A stretch of DNA of 64,000 bases, taken from positions 3,717,241 to 3,781,240 of the forward strand of contig NZ_JAUSQZ010000001.1 in assembly GCF_030811555.1 (NCBI RefSeq), given 5' to 3'. The stretch comes from Kineosporia succinea (GTDB taxonomy: Bacteria > Actinomycetota > Actinomycetes > Actinomycetales > Kineosporiaceae). Made by a program: the position numbers and the translations under genes. Numbering within the stretch: position 1 is the stretch's first letter; each line of letters starts with the position of its first letter. Shown in pieces: positions 11,812 through 20,708 of the stretch. The notes below the pieces were generated by a model. The model made no database searches. It saw nothing but the letters and a program-made list of their open reading frames with translations, and was not told where the DNA came from.

Positions 11812-13142
11812 TGGGGGCTCCCGGAGGGGTTGAGCGGAAGGTGGATGGTGAGCACGGTGGGCCCGCCGGCGGGGGAGGAGAGGTGGACGGCCCCGTCGAT
11901 CGCGGCGACCCGGTCGGCCAGACCGCGAAGACCGGTGCCCCCGACCGCTCTGCCGTCCGGATCGGAACCGCCGGGTTGCGCCCCGCCGACCCCGTCGTCC
12001 TCAATCTCGATCCGCAGCCACTCGCCGACGCCGCTGACCAGCACCCGGGCGCGGGAGGCGTGGGCGTGCTTGGCCACGTTGGTCAGGCCCTCGCTGACAC
12101 AGAAGTAGGCGATGGCCTCGACGGTGGGCGAGGGACGCGTGGGCAGGTCGGTCTGCACGCTCACCGGCACGGGGCTGCTGGCGGCGAGGGCCGACAGCGC
12201 GGCGTCGAGACCCCGGTCGGTCAGGATCGGCGGGTGGATTCCCCGTGCCACCTGGCGCATCTCGACCACGGCCTCCTTCGCCGCGGAGTGCGCCTTGTTC
12301 ATCAGGTCGCGTGCTCCCTCCGGGTCCCGGGACATCTTCTCGCGGGCCAGGCCCAGGTCCATCGCGATCGCGACCAGGCGCTGCTGCGGGCCGTCGTGCA
12401 GGTCGCGCTCGATGCGCTGCCGCTCGGCCTCGACCGAGTCGACGGCGGCCGCGCGGGTGGCCGTCAGCGTCTCCACCCGGCGGTTCAGCGTCTTCACCTT
12501 CTCCGCGTTCGACGAGCGGGTGAGCAGCAGTTTCGCCATCAGCACGTCGAGGGCGATCAGCCCGGTGGCCATCAGGGGCGTGACCACCATGCCGACGACC
12601 CCGACGACGAAGACCAGCAGCAGCCACCACGGCCCGGAGGTGGTTCCGCCCCAGGGCCAGTACATCTCGTGCGACGGCAGGGCCCACACGTAGAGCGGCG
12701 CGGCGACCAGGCCGAGCGTGACCGAGGCGAAGGCCAGCACGAGACAGCTGCTGATCAGCCCCCACACCGACTGCCACGCGACCCAGGCCAGCGACCGCCA
12801 CTGCCGGCCGCCCAGCAGGTGCCGCCGCAGCCAGCCGCGTTCGCGCGCCTCGGGAGCCGATCCCATCCACGGCAGGGGGATCCCGGTCATGCCCTCCAGC
12901 CGCAGCAGGTCGAGCCGTGCGCAGAACATCGCGGCCAGCAGCAGCGCCCACACGATCGGGATGCCCATCCCGAAGATCGGGACCAGGACCACCGCGACCA
13001 GCATGAAGGCGGCCAGCAGCAGGTAGGGGACCGTCAGGACCAGGTTCAGCGAGAGGTGGGCGACGGCGGGAAAACCGCGCAGCCACAGCACGAATGCCGT
13101 CTCCGGCCAGCCGTGCGGCAGTCCCGTGCGCAGGCCGTCCAT
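11808..13142 (-). CDS. NarL-type sensor histidine kinase
   Basis: The 444-residue membrane kinase has a hydrophobic N-terminal sensor part with about six membrane segments, at roughly 25-75 and 115-205. A HisKA_3 dimerisation domain follows with the phospho-His in ERQRIERDLHDGPQQRL (near 250). The ATPase domain shows SEGLTNVAKHAHAS (N box), DDGVGGAQ and GTGLRGLADRV. ATG 13142 is chosen because GGAG lies eight bases upstream; GTG 13193 would add 17 residues. No extracytoplasmic ligand domain is seen, so the signal may be sensed within the membrane. It forms an operon with the next two genes. Confidence 0.9.
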   Translation of the reverse strand: MDGLRTGLPHGWPETAFVLWLRGFPAVAHLSLNLVLTVPYLLLAAFMLVAVVLVPIFGMGIPIVWALLLAAMFCARLDLLRLEGMTGIPLPWMGSAPEARERGWLRRHLLGGRQWRSLAWVAWQSVWGLISSCLVLAFASVTLGLVAAPLYVWALPSHEMYWPWGGTTSGPWWLLLVFVVGVVGMVVTPLMATGLIALDVLMAKLLLTRSSNAEKVKTLNRRVETLTATRAAAVDSVEAERQRIERDLHDGPQQRLVAIAMDLGLAREKMSRDPEGARDLMNKAHSAAKEAVVEMRQVARGIHPPILTDRGLDAALSALAASSPVPVSVQTDLPTRPSPTVEAIAYFCVSEGLTNVAKHAHASRARVLVSGVGEWLRIEIEDDGVGGAQPGGSDPDGRAVGGTGLRGLADRVAAIDGAVHLSSPAGGPTVLTIHLPLNPSGSPQ

Positions 13143-13248
13143 GGTCTGCGCTCCGGTCAGGAACGGCGTCCTCCGCCGCGGGGTCTCGGTCACCCTGCAA
13201 CGGTAGGGCTCGGCCGGGCCCGGACAGCATCCCGGAGCCACCCGGGAA

Positions 13249-13270
13249 GGGGTGGGGTTAACCCCACCCC
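13249..13270. promoter_or_regulatory. Perfect 22-bp palindrome, probable operator
   Basis: Bases 13249-13259 (GGGGTGGGGTT) are the exact reverse complement of 13260-13270, centred on GTTAAC. The site lies between the divergent histidine kinase and MMPL genes, 58 bases before the MMPL ATG. A perfect palindrome of this length in a divergent promoter region is a good candidate for a dimeric regulator, either the LuxR-type regulator next door or an unlinked TetR-type repressor. Confidence 0.7.
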
Positions 13271-13327
13271 CACTTGAGGGGGACGCACCAGTGATCATGG
13301 TGCCGCGCGTCCCCAAGCTTGACCACC

Positions 13328-15493
13328 ATGACCACAACGACCGACTCGGAACGTCGTGCGGCCCCTGCCGGCCCACCGCCACCGCGACCTCGCGGCCTGG
13401 CCTCCTGGTGCGCCCACCACCGCTGGAGCACCCTGCTCGCCGCGCTGATCGTGATGGCCACGGGGGTGGTGCTGCTCGGGGGCGGGCTGCACACCGCCAG
13501 TGGGGCCGAGCAGCTCGTCGGCGACTCCCGCAAGGCATCGGAACTGTTGCAAGGAGCCGACTTCGGTGACCGTCCGGTCGAGCACCTCGTGGTCAGCGCG
13601 CGGAGGGGAACGCTGAGCGAGGCGCGGATCGGCACGGTCGGGCAGCAGATGGTGGACGCGTTCGGCCCGGTCGAGGGGGTCGGTTCCGTGGGGGAGCCGA
13701 TCGTCTCGGAAGACCGGCGCACGATGCTCGTCCCGGTCGAGCTGACCGCGGCCAACGATGACGACGACGCGGTCGAGGCGACCGCCGAGCGGATGCTGAC
13801 CGTCACGGGCACCCTCGCGGCCGGGCACCCGGACCTCGAGATCGGCCAGACCGGTGAGGGCTCGCTGAACGCGGGGGTCGGCGAGCAGATCGAGCGCGAC
13901 TTCCAGCGGGCCGAACTCTTCAGCCTGCCGGTCACTCTCGCGATCCTGCTGGTCGCCTTCGGGTCCGTGGTCGCGGCCTTCGTGCCGGTGCTGCTGGGCA
14001 TCGGCGCCGTCGTCACCGCGCTCGGGGTCACGGCGTTCATCTCGCGCTGGTACGAGGTCGACCAGAACACCCAGAGCCTGGTGCTGCTCATCGGTCTCGC
14101 GGTCGGCGTGGACTACGCGCTCTTCGTGATCCGGCGCTCGCGGCAGGAACGGGCCCACGGTCTCGAGGTGCGCGAGACGATCCGGGTGGTGGGGATGACG
14201 GCGGGCCGGGCCGTGATCATCTCCGGCGTCACCGTGGTGGTCTCGATGGCCGGCATGCTGGTCGCCGGGGGCCTCTACACCTCGCTCGCGATCGGCGCCA
14301 TGATCGTCGTGCTGATCGCCGTGATCGCCTCCGCCACCGTGCTTCCCGCGATCCTGTCGGTGCTCGGTGACCGGATCACCTGGCTGCGGCTGCCGTTCAT
14401 CGGGCGCCGGGTCGGCCGCGAGGCCCCGGTCGACGGGCCCTGGGGGCGGCTCGCCGGTGCGGTCTCACGGCGTCCGCTGATCTGGACGCTCGCCGCCACC
14501 GGGCTGCTGGTGGCACTCGCGGTGCCGGCGGCGAACATGCGCACCTCGCTGCCCGGGGTGGAGTCGCTGCCGCAGGACCTGCCCTCGGTGAAGGCCACGA
14601 CGACGATGATCCAGGCCTTCCCGCAGGAGGGTTCGACGATTCAGCTGGTGGTCTCGGGGGATGCTGCCTCCGCTCTGGAACGGGCCTGGCCGCTGGCCGC
14701 GGGCACCGGTGTCGTGATGTCGGGAGAGCCCTCGGTGCGGACGTCGCTGGACGGCCGGGTCTCGGTGCTGGATCTGCCGATTCCGTACGACAGTTCGGAC
14801 GAGCGGGCCGGTGACGTGGTCGAGAAGGTGCGCGAAACCCTGGTTCCCGCGGTGTCGCGTTCCCTGCCGGACGCCGAGGTGCATCTGGGCGGCGTGGCCG
14901 AGGGCACGGAACTGTCGGCCTGGATGGATTCGCGCCTGCTGCCGGTGGTCGGGTTCGTGCTGGTGCTGACCTTCGTGGTGATGGTGCTGTCGTTCGGCTC
15001 GGTCTGGCTGGCCCTGGCCACCGTGCTGCTCAACCTGCTCTCGGTCGGCGCGGGCTACGGGGTGATGACGTCGATCTTCCAGAACACCTGGGCCGAGGAC
15101 CTTCTCGACTTCACCTCGATCGGCTCGATCGCGTCCTGGCTGCCGTTGCTGATGTTCGTGATCCTCTTCGGTCTGTCGATGGACTACCACGTGTTCGTCG
15201 TCTCCCGGGTGCGGGAGGCGTGGCGGGCCGGTTCGTCACCGCGCGACGCGGTGCGGCTCGGCGTGGCCCGCAGTGCCGGAACCGTGACCAGCGCGGCGGC
15301 GGTGATGGTGGCGGTGTTCGCCATCTTCGCGACCATGTCGGTGCTGGAGATGAAGCAGCTCGGCGTGGGCCTGGCGACGGCGGTGCTCATCGACGCCACG
15401 GTGGTGCGGGGTGTGCTGCTCCCGGCGGTGCTGGCTCTGCTGGGGGAGCGGGCGCACACCCGGCCGCGGTGGGTGCCGGCGCTGCACGACTGA
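13328..15493 (+). CDS. MMPL-family RND transporter
   Basis: The protein has about 721 residues and two copies of the RND/MMPL unit. Each has a membrane helix, a large outer loop (about 60-200 and 405-520) and a bundle of five or six helices. The family motif is seen as GLAVGVDYALFVIRRSRQE near 258 and, in the second half, GLSMDYHVFVVSRVREA near 620, with the acidic residues used for proton coupling. Actinobacterial MMPL proteins export lipids or drugs; the substrate here is unknown. ATG 13328 is preferred to TTG 13319, and neither has a clear ribosome site. It is divergent from the two-component operon. Confidence 0.9.
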   Translation: MTTTTDSERRAAPAGPPPPRPRGLASWCAHHRWSTLLAALIVMATGVVLLGGGLHTASGAEQLVGDSRKASELLQGADFGDRPVEHLVVSARRGTLSEARIGTVGQQMVDAFGPVEGVGSVGEPIVSEDRRTMLVPVELTAANDDDDAVEATAERMLTVTGTLAAGHPDLEIGQTGEGSLNAGVGEQIERDFQRAELFSLPVTLAILLVAFGSVVAAFVPVLLGIGAVVTALGVTAFISRWYEVDQNTQSLVLLIGLAVGVDYALFVIRRSRQERAHGLEVRETIRVVGMTAGRAVIISGVTVVVSMAGMLVAGGLYTSLAIGAMIVVLIAVIASATVLPAILSVLGDRITWLRLPFIGRRVGREAPVDGPWGRLAGAVSRRPLIWTLAATGLLVALAVPAANMRTSLPGVESLPQDLPSVKATTTMIQAFPQEGSTIQLVVSGDAASALERAWPLAAGTGVVMSGEPSVRTSLDGRVSVLDLPIPYDSSDERAGDVVEKVRETLVPAVSRSLPDAEVHLGGVAEGTELSAWMDSRLLPVVGFVLVLTFVVMVLSFGSVWLALATVLLNLLSVGAGYGVMTSIFQNTWAEDLLDFTSIGSIASWLPLLMFVILFGLSMDYHVFVVSRVREAWRAGSSPRDAVRLGVARSAGTVTSAAAVMVAVFAIFATMSVLEMKQLGVGLATAVLIDATVVRGVLLPAVLALLGERAHTRPRWVPALHD

Positions 15494-15499
15494 TCGACG

Positions 15500-15530
15500 G
15501 CCGGCCCGGCTCCCCGGACGCCGGGCCGGC
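15500..15530. terminator. Bidirectional hairpin terminator
   Basis: GCCGGCCCGGC (15500-15510) pairs perfectly with GCCGGGCCGGC (15520-15530) around a nine-base loop. It lies between the convergent MMPL and GntR genes. No strong T-run is present on either side. Confidence 0.7.
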
Positions 15531-15536
15531 GTGTCA

Positions 15537-16199
15537 TCAGGGAAACGTGAGCTGCGCCGTGACCCGGTACCGGTCACCGCGGTAGATCGACCGGGTGTAC
15601 TCGACCACCCGCCCACCGGCGTCCTTCGAGGTCCGCTCGATGAGCAGCGCGGGCGCGTGCACCGGCACCGCCAGCAGCCCGGACTCGCCGTCGTCGGTGA
15701 CCGTGGCCTCGGTGGTCTGCACCGCCGTGGTGACGCTGACGTCGTACCGCTCGCGCAGCACCTCGTGGAACGGCCCGGTCTCGAAGACGGCCGGCTCGAG
15801 ACCCGGTACCAGGGCGGCGGGCAGGCTGATCCGCTCGATGGCGATCGGGTGGTCGTCGCTGATCCGGACCCGGCGCACGGTGAGGGCCGGTGTCGCGGGG
15901 GAGATCTCCAGCCGGGCGCCGAGTCTCGCGCCGGCCGCCTCGACGCGGAACTCCTCGACCCGGCTCGGCCAGCCGGGGTCCGGCACCCGCGACGAGGTGG
16001 GCCGCACCCGGGTGAACGTTCCCCGGCCCTGGTGACGCACCAGCAGCCCGGCGCCCGCCAGGTCTTCGATGGCCGCGCGCAGGGTGGGGCGGGAGACCCC
16101 GAGCTGGTCGCTGAGCTCGCGTTCGGACGGGATGAGGGCGCCCGGGGGACTGGTGTCGATCAGCCGGCGCAGCTCGTCGCGCACCCAGACCCGCTTCAT
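15537..16199 (-). CDS. GntR-family regulator with UTRA domain
   Basis: The 220-residue protein has an N-terminal winged helix (about 5-70) with the family pattern GALIPSERELSDQLGVSRPTL. The C-terminal region, from about residue 85, looks like a UTRA effector domain and ends in RVVEYTRSIYRGDRYRV, the usual HutC-subfamily ending. Such domains bind small sugars, amino acids or their phosphates. ATG 16199 sits behind GGAAGGGTGCGG; the frame is open upstream but not conserved. No metabolic target gene is adjacent, so the regulon is unknown. Confidence 0.88.
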   Translation of the reverse strand: MKRVWVRDELRRLIDTSPPGALIPSERELSDQLGVSRPTLRAAIEDLAGAGLLVRHQGRGTFTRVRPTSSRVPDPGWPSRVEEFRVEAAGARLGARLEISPATPALTVRRVRISDDHPIAIERISLPAALVPGLEPAVFETGPFHEVLRERYDVSVTTAVQTTEATVTDDGESGLLAVPVHAPALLIERTSKDAGGRVVEYTRSIYRGDRYRVTAQLTFP

Positions 16200-16254
16200 C
16201 CGCACCCTTCCCAGGCTCGTGCCGGCCCGGTGCCGGTGGTGCGACTCATCATGT

Positions 16255-16283
16255 CCTACGGCCGAATGTGATTCACCTACGGC
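16255..16283. promoter_or_regulatory. Direct repeat upstream of the GntR gene
   Basis: CCTACGGC occurs at 16255-16262 and again at 16276-16283, exactly 21 bases apart (two helical turns), 56-84 bases upstream of the GntR start. The surrounding sequence is richer in A+T than its neighbours. It is a candidate autoregulatory or promoter element. Confidence 0.4.
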
Positions 16284-16331
16284 TCTTTTGAAGGAGTTTG
16301 GGCTAATTGACAAGGTTTGGCCGGGGGATCG

Positions 16332-18224
16332 TCAGCCCAGTTCGGCGTCCTCGAAACACCAGCGCCACGACTCGCCCAGCTCGATGCTGCGCATCACCGG
16401 GTGCCCGCTCTCGCGCCAGTGCGCGTCGGCGTGCCGGTTCGGCGAGGAGTCGCAGCAGCCCACGTGGCCGCAGTCGAGGCACATCCGCAGGTGCACCCAG
16501 CTGTGCTCACCCAGCTTCAGGCACTCCGGGCAGGCGTCGGGGCGGGACGCGGGGGCACGGGTGAGGGGGCGGTCCTGCAGGTGCTCGCAGGCACCCGGGC
16601 GGGGCGTGGTCAGGTTGGACGAGCGCTCGGCGGCGGACGGGCCGGAGCCGGTGGAGAAGCCGTCGAGCATGGCCTCCTCCTGGTCGATGCGTTCCAGCAC
16701 CCGCTCGACCAGGTCGTGCGGCACCGAGCCGTCGCTGCGCACGGTGGCGACGATCTCGCGCTCGGCCTCGAGCATCTCGACCCGCAGCCGGTGGAAGGTC
16801 GAGGCCGGGGTCTCGCGCTGGGCGTCGGTGGAGCCCAGCCGTTCCCAGGCCGCGTTGGCCACGCGCTCGCCCCACGACTCCAGGGTCGCCACCACGTCGG
16901 CCGCGTCGTTCTCCCGCTTCGCCGAGCCCAGCCGGTCGAGCCCGGCCTGCGCCGCCTGCTGCTGGAGCAGGGCTTCCTGCAACGCGTCCTGGGCCGGGTC
17001 CGGGCCGACCACCCGCAGCCGCCGCACCAGCCAGGGCAGCGTGGTGCCCTGGATCAGCAGGGTCCCGGCGACCACGGAGAACGCCGCGACGACCAGGGCG
17101 GGACGGCCGGGGACGTCCTCGGGGATGGTGAGCGCGGCGGCCAGCGTGACCACACCGCGCATGCCGGCCCAGCCGACCAGCGCCACCCCGGCCGCGGGCT
17201 GACGGGGTTCGTGCCGCCGGATCGCGGGCACCAGCAGACGGGGCAGGTAGGCCGACGGGAAGACCCAGAGCCCGCGCACCACGATGACCGTCAGCAGCAC
17301 CGCGCCGCTGAGCAGCAGCACGTCGAGGTTCGGGGTCGACTCGTCCTCGATCGCGTCGCTGACCAGGTCCTGCAGCTGCAGGCCGATGAGCAGGAAGACC
17401 GCGCTCTCGAGCAGGAACTGCACGGTGCGCCAGATCACCCGCTCGGTCACCCGGGACATCGCCGACTGGCTGTCGATCGAGCGGTGGCCGAGCATCAGCC
17501 CGGCCACCACCACCGCGATCACGCCGGAGCCGTGGATCTCCTCGGCCGCCAGATAGGCGATGAACGGGACGAGCAGCGAGATGCTGGTGTCCAGTACCGG
17601 GTCCTCGACCTTGTGCCGCGCGAACGTGACCAGCTGGGCCAGCAGCCAGCCGGTCAGCACACCCCCGGCGACCGCCCAGACGAAGTCGGCGCCGGTCGAG
17701 AGCACGCCCACCGAGCCGGAGATCGCGGCGATCGCCGTGCGCAGCGTGACCAGGGCGGTCGCGTCGTTGAGCAGGCTCTCGCCCTCGAGCAGGGTGACCA
17801 CCCGCCGCGGCATCGACACCCGGCGAGCCACGGCGCTGGCGGCCACCGCGTCCGGCGGGGCCACCACCGCGCCCAGGGCCAGGGCGATCGCGAACGGCAC
17901 CTCGGGCAGCACCATCTGCACGACGATCGCGACGGCGAACGCGGTGACGAGGACCAGCCCGACCGAGAGCAGGCCGATCGAGCGCTTGTTGCGGCGCAGG
18001 TCGACCCACGGGGTGCGGACGGCGGTGGCGTAGAGCAGGGGTGGCAGCAGACCCTCGAGCACGACGTCGGGTTCGAGCGGCAGCGTGGGCATACCGGGCA
18101 CGAACGAGAGCACGAGCCCGAAGGCGGTCAGGAGAAGGGGGGCGCTCAGCGCGAACCGGTTGGCGAGGCCAGCGGTTGCGGCGGCGATCGCCAGGATGAT
18201 GACGAGTTCGATCGCCAGGGGCAC
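16332..18224 (-). CDS. CPA1-type Na+/H+ antiporter with C-terminal UBP zinc finger
   Basis: This 630-residue protein exchanges Na+ (or K+) for protons across the membrane. About twelve helices cover residues 1-410 and include the CPA1 pattern ALALGAVVAPPDAVAASAV near 135, with the transport aspartate. A soluble region of about 130 residues follows. The last 80 residues form a UBP-type zinc finger: CEHL near 550, CPECLKLG, CLDCGHVGCC and then three histidines in NRHADAHWRESGHP. UBP fingers bind ubiquitin C-termini in eukaryotes; in bacteria the ligand is unknown. The domain pairing is known in actinobacterial databases, but its role is unclear. Confidence 0.9.
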   Translation of the reverse strand: MPLAIELVIILAIAAATAGLANRFALSAPLLLTAFGLVLSFVPGMPTLPLEPDVVLEGLLPPLLYATAVRTPWVDLRRNKRSIGLLSVGLVLVTAFAVAIVVQMVLPEVPFAIALALGAVVAPPDAVAASAVARRVSMPRRVVTLLEGESLLNDATALVTLRTAIAAISGSVGVLSTGADFVWAVAGGVLTGWLLAQLVTFARHKVEDPVLDTSISLLVPFIAYLAAEEIHGSGVIAVVVAGLMLGHRSIDSQSAMSRVTERVIWRTVQFLLESAVFLLIGLQLQDLVSDAIEDESTPNLDVLLLSGAVLLTVIVVRGLWVFPSAYLPRLLVPAIRRHEPRQPAAGVALVGWAGMRGVVTLAAALTIPEDVPGRPALVVAAFSVVAGTLLIQGTTLPWLVRRLRVVGPDPAQDALQEALLQQQAAQAGLDRLGSAKRENDAADVVATLESWGERVANAAWERLGSTDAQRETPASTFHRLRVEMLEAEREIVATVRSDGSVPHDLVERVLERIDQEEAMLDGFSTGSGPSAAERSSNLTTPRPGACEHLQDRPLTRAPASRPDACPECLKLGEHSWVHLRMCLDCGHVGCCDSSPNRHADAHWRESGHPVMRSIELGESWRWCFEDAELG

Positions 18225-18287
18225 CGGCAGATCATGTCACGAGATGGTGAAAGCGCCGTCCTGAGTGGTACCGACGTCGGCCGGGCC

Positions 18288-18683
18288 TCAGCAGACCATC
18301 GCGGCGGGCCGCACCGACGACGTCCAGGTGACCCGGGCGACGCGCAGGAGCCGCAGCTCACGGGCCTGCACCCCGGTGAGCACGAGTTGCCGGCCGGCCT
18401 GCCGGGCGCGGCGGCCGGTGCCGACGATGACGCCCAGGCCGGTGCCGTCCCAGATCTCGGCCCGGTTCATCTCGATCACGAGCTCACCGTCGCCGGTGTC
18501 GACCGCGTCGTGCAGCGTGGTGCGAGTGGTGGGGGCGGAACGCGCGTCGAGGCGGCCGTTCAGGCGCAGCAGGGCCCCGGGCCTCACCACGTCGATGTCC
18601 AGTCTCGCGGTGGAGATGGTGGACGCGGTGGTCGCCGGGGCAGCCGGTGTCGCCGGCGTGCGCGGATCGGGTGATCCCGTCAT
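18288..18683 (-). CDS. STAS-domain protein, anti-sigma-factor-antagonist-like
   Basis: The 131-residue protein has a disordered Pro/Thr/Ala-rich N-terminus (about 1-25) and then a STAS fold with GRLDARSAPTTRTTLHD and VIEMNRAEIWDGTGLGVIVG. In classic antagonists the phosphorylated residue is Ser in a D-S-G-L motif. Here the equivalent position is Thr in DGTGLG, still phosphorylatable. ATG 18683 is chosen because GGGGGG lies five bases upstream; the frame is open further upstream. No kinase or sigma factor is adjacent. It probably acts in partner switching, but the partner is unknown. Confidence 0.75.
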   Translation of the reverse strand: MTGSPDPRTPATPAAPATTASTISTARLDIDVVRPGALLRLNGRLDARSAPTTRTTLHDAVDTGDGELVIEMNRAEIWDGTGLGVIVGTGRRARQAGRQLVLTGVQARELRLLRVARVTWTSSVRPAAMVC

Positions 18684-18905
18684 CGTTCCCCCCAAGAGTT
18701 GCCCCGCCGGCTCGACCCGGATGCGCCGGGGCGGTCGTACACCGACCACCCACCCGACGCGTTCGTCACGCAGCGTTGAACAACTGTGTCACGGAATCCG
18801 GGACACGCCCAGTACCGACCCGCCGCGGCTTCTACCATGGGCCGTTTCCCGCGCAACCGCACCGCCCACTGGAAAGTTCCGGCGTGGGGCGGGGACACTG
18901 GTCAC

Positions 18906-19253
18906 ATGTTGTACGGGGACGGCACTTCCTACCTGCTGTCGATCCTGATCGTGCTGCTCGGCTTCGGCGTGATGGTGATGTTCCTGCGCTGGACGTTCAG
19001 CTCGGGCAAGTCGGTCGTCGCCCGGCGGCCCCGCACCGGCGGTGAGAACGAGTACGGGCTCTTCGTGCCCGTGGCCTCCCCGGCGACGATGATCGAGGGC
19101 GAGCAGCAGCGCCTTCAGCTCGAGGCCGGCCAGGTGCGCGCCAAGCTCGTGCAGACCACGGACGGGCCCCGGGTCATGGTTTTCGAGAAGGACGAGAAGA
19201 TCGCCCGCACGATCCTGGCCGCGCCGCCGCCCCCGCCCGACGTCCTGCGCTGA
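18906..19253 (+). CDS. Small single-pass membrane protein of unknown function
   Basis: The 115-residue protein has one N-terminal transmembrane segment (about 8-28, SYLLSILIVLLGFGVMVMF), a basic stretch (KSVVARRPRTGG) and a soluble tail. The tail includes LFVPVASPATMIEGEQQRL and ends in a proline run. ATG 18906 follows GGGGACACTGGTC. I cannot name a family. The gene is convergent with murA, an arrangement that recurs in actinobacteria as far as I recall, and it has no obvious motif for catalysis. Confidence 0.7.
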   Translation: MLYGDGTSYLLSILIVLLGFGVMVMFLRWTFSSGKSVVARRPRTGGENEYGLFVPVASPATMIEGEQQRLQLEAGQVRAKLVQTTDGPRVMVFEKDEKIARTILAAPPPPPDVLR

Positions 19254-19256
19254 GAC

Positions 19257-19279
19257 GGGCCCGGGGCCGGCCCGGGCCC
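19257..19279. terminator. Bidirectional hairpin between convergent genes
   Basis: GGGCCCGGG (19257-19265) pairs perfectly with CCCGGGCCC (19271-19279) with a five-base loop. It fills the 25-base gap between the small membrane protein gene and murA, and its last base is part of the murA stop codon. Confidence 0.7.
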
Positions 19280-20574
19280 TAACCGGCCGCGGCGCCGCTC
19301 TCGGAGACCTCGAACCGGCGCACGTCCGCCCCGAGGGTGCGCAGGGCGTGGTCGAACCGGTCGTACCCCCGGTCGACGTGCCCGGCCTCGTAGACGATCG
19401 TCTCGCCGTCGGCGACCAGCCCGGCCAGCACCAGCGCGGCGCCGGCCCGGATGTCACTGGCCTCGACCGGGGCGCCGGACAGCCGCGGCACACCCCGCAC
19501 GAAGGCGTGGTGACCGTCCATGCGCACGTGGGCGCCCAGCCGGGCGATCTCCTGCACGAACCGGAAACGGGCCTCGAACAGGTTCTCGGTGATCATCGCG
19601 GCGCCGTCGGAGACGGCACACAGGGTGACCATGAACGGCTGCAGGTCGGTGGGGAAACCCGGGTACGGCAGGGTGGCGACGTCCACCGCCTTCGGGCGCT
19701 CGGGCCCCTTCACCCGGAAACCGTCGGCCAGCGTGATCACCTCGGCCCCCGCGTCCACCAGCTTGTCGATGACCAGCTCGAGGTGACCGGGCTCGCCGTT
19801 GTGCACGATCACGTCGCCACCGGTGATCGCGGCGGCGAACGCCCAGGTGCCGGCCACGATGCGGTCGGGCACGACGCGGTGCTCGACCGGGTTGAGGCTC
19901 TCGGTGCCGATGATCTCGAGAGTGGAACTGGCCACCCCGTCGATCTTCGCGCCCATCCGGCGCAGCATCCGGCACAGGTCGACGACCTCGGGCTCGCGGG
20001 CCACGTTGTCGAGCACCGTGCGGCCGTCGGCGAGCACGGCGGCCATCAGCAGGTTCTCGGTCGCGCCGACGCTCGGGAAGTCGAGCCGGATCTCGGCGCC
20101 GCGCAGGCCCGACGGGGCGTGCGCCACCAGGAAGCCGTGCTCCACCTCGATCCGGGCACCGAGCGTCTCCAGGCCGGAGACGTGCATGTCCAGGCCCCGC
20201 GAACCGATCGCGTCACCGCCGGGCAGCGCCACCTGGGCCGCCCCGCACCGCGCCAGCAGCGGGCCGAGCACGCTGATCGACGCCCGCATGGCCCGCACCA
20301 GGTCGTAGTCGGCCTTGTGCCCCGGCGTCGCGGGGGTGGTGATCGAGAGCATGCCGCTGCCGTCGACGTAGTCCACCCCGCAGCCCAGCCGGGTCAGCAG
20401 CTTGACCATGATCCGGACGTCGAGAATGTCGGGCACGTCCGACAAGGTCGTCGTGCCCTCGGTCAGCAACGCGGCCGACATCAGCTTGAGCACGCTGTTC
20501 TTCGCGCCTGCCACCCGCACGCCGCCCTTCAGCGGCGCACCACCCACGATCCGGAAAGCCTCCACGAGGCGCAT
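19279..20574 (-). CDS. murA: UDP-GlcNAc 1-carboxyvinyltransferase MurA
   Basis: MurA transfers enolpyruvate from PEP to UDP-GlcNAc, the first committed step of peptidoglycan synthesis. The 431-residue protein shows [12 protein letters not shown] near 20, with the catalytic Lys and Asn. The active-site loop reads [15 protein letters not shown] near 115. Most bacteria have a Cys in this loop, which fosfomycin alkylates. Here Asp takes its place, as in mycobacteria, so intrinsic fosfomycin insensitivity is expected. ATG 20574 is chosen; the frame has ten non-conserved upstream residues. The gene is divergent from the adenosyltransferase gene. Confidence 0.96.
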   Translation of the reverse strand: MRLVEAFRIVGGAPLKGGVRVAGAKNSVLKLMSAALLTEGTTTLSDVPDILDVRIMVKLLTRLGCGVDYVDGSGMLSITTPATPGHKADYDLVRAMRASISVLGPLLARCGAAQVALPGGDAIGSRGLDMHVSGLETLGARIEVEHGFLVAHAPSGLRGAEIRLDFPSVGATENLLMAAVLADGRTVLDNVAREPEVVDLCRMLRRMGAKIDGVASSTLEIIGTESLNPVEHRVVPDRIVAGTWAFAAAITGGDVIVHNGEPGHLELVIDKLVDAGAEVITLADGFRVKGPERPKAVDVATLPYPGFPTDLQPFMVTLCAVSDGAAMITENLFEARFRFVQEIARLGAHVRMDGHHAFVRGVPRLSGAPVEASDIRAGAALVLAGLVADGETIVYEAGHVDRGYDRFDHALRTLGADVRRFEVSESGAAAG

Positions 20575-20708
20575 CGTATTGCCGATTCCTGGCCGACGAC
20601 TCACATCCGGGCATGACTCACCGCCGGAGCGTCGCCCGTACGCGCCACTCGGCTATCGCCGTGCGTGCGGCAAGCGTTACAGCAGGTATCTCCTCGTAGT
20701 CTGGCCCG

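Noticed and set aside
16317-18674. 785-residue plus-strand open frame
   Set aside because: Antisense shadow of the antiporter and STAS genes, with no recognisable domain or ribosome site.
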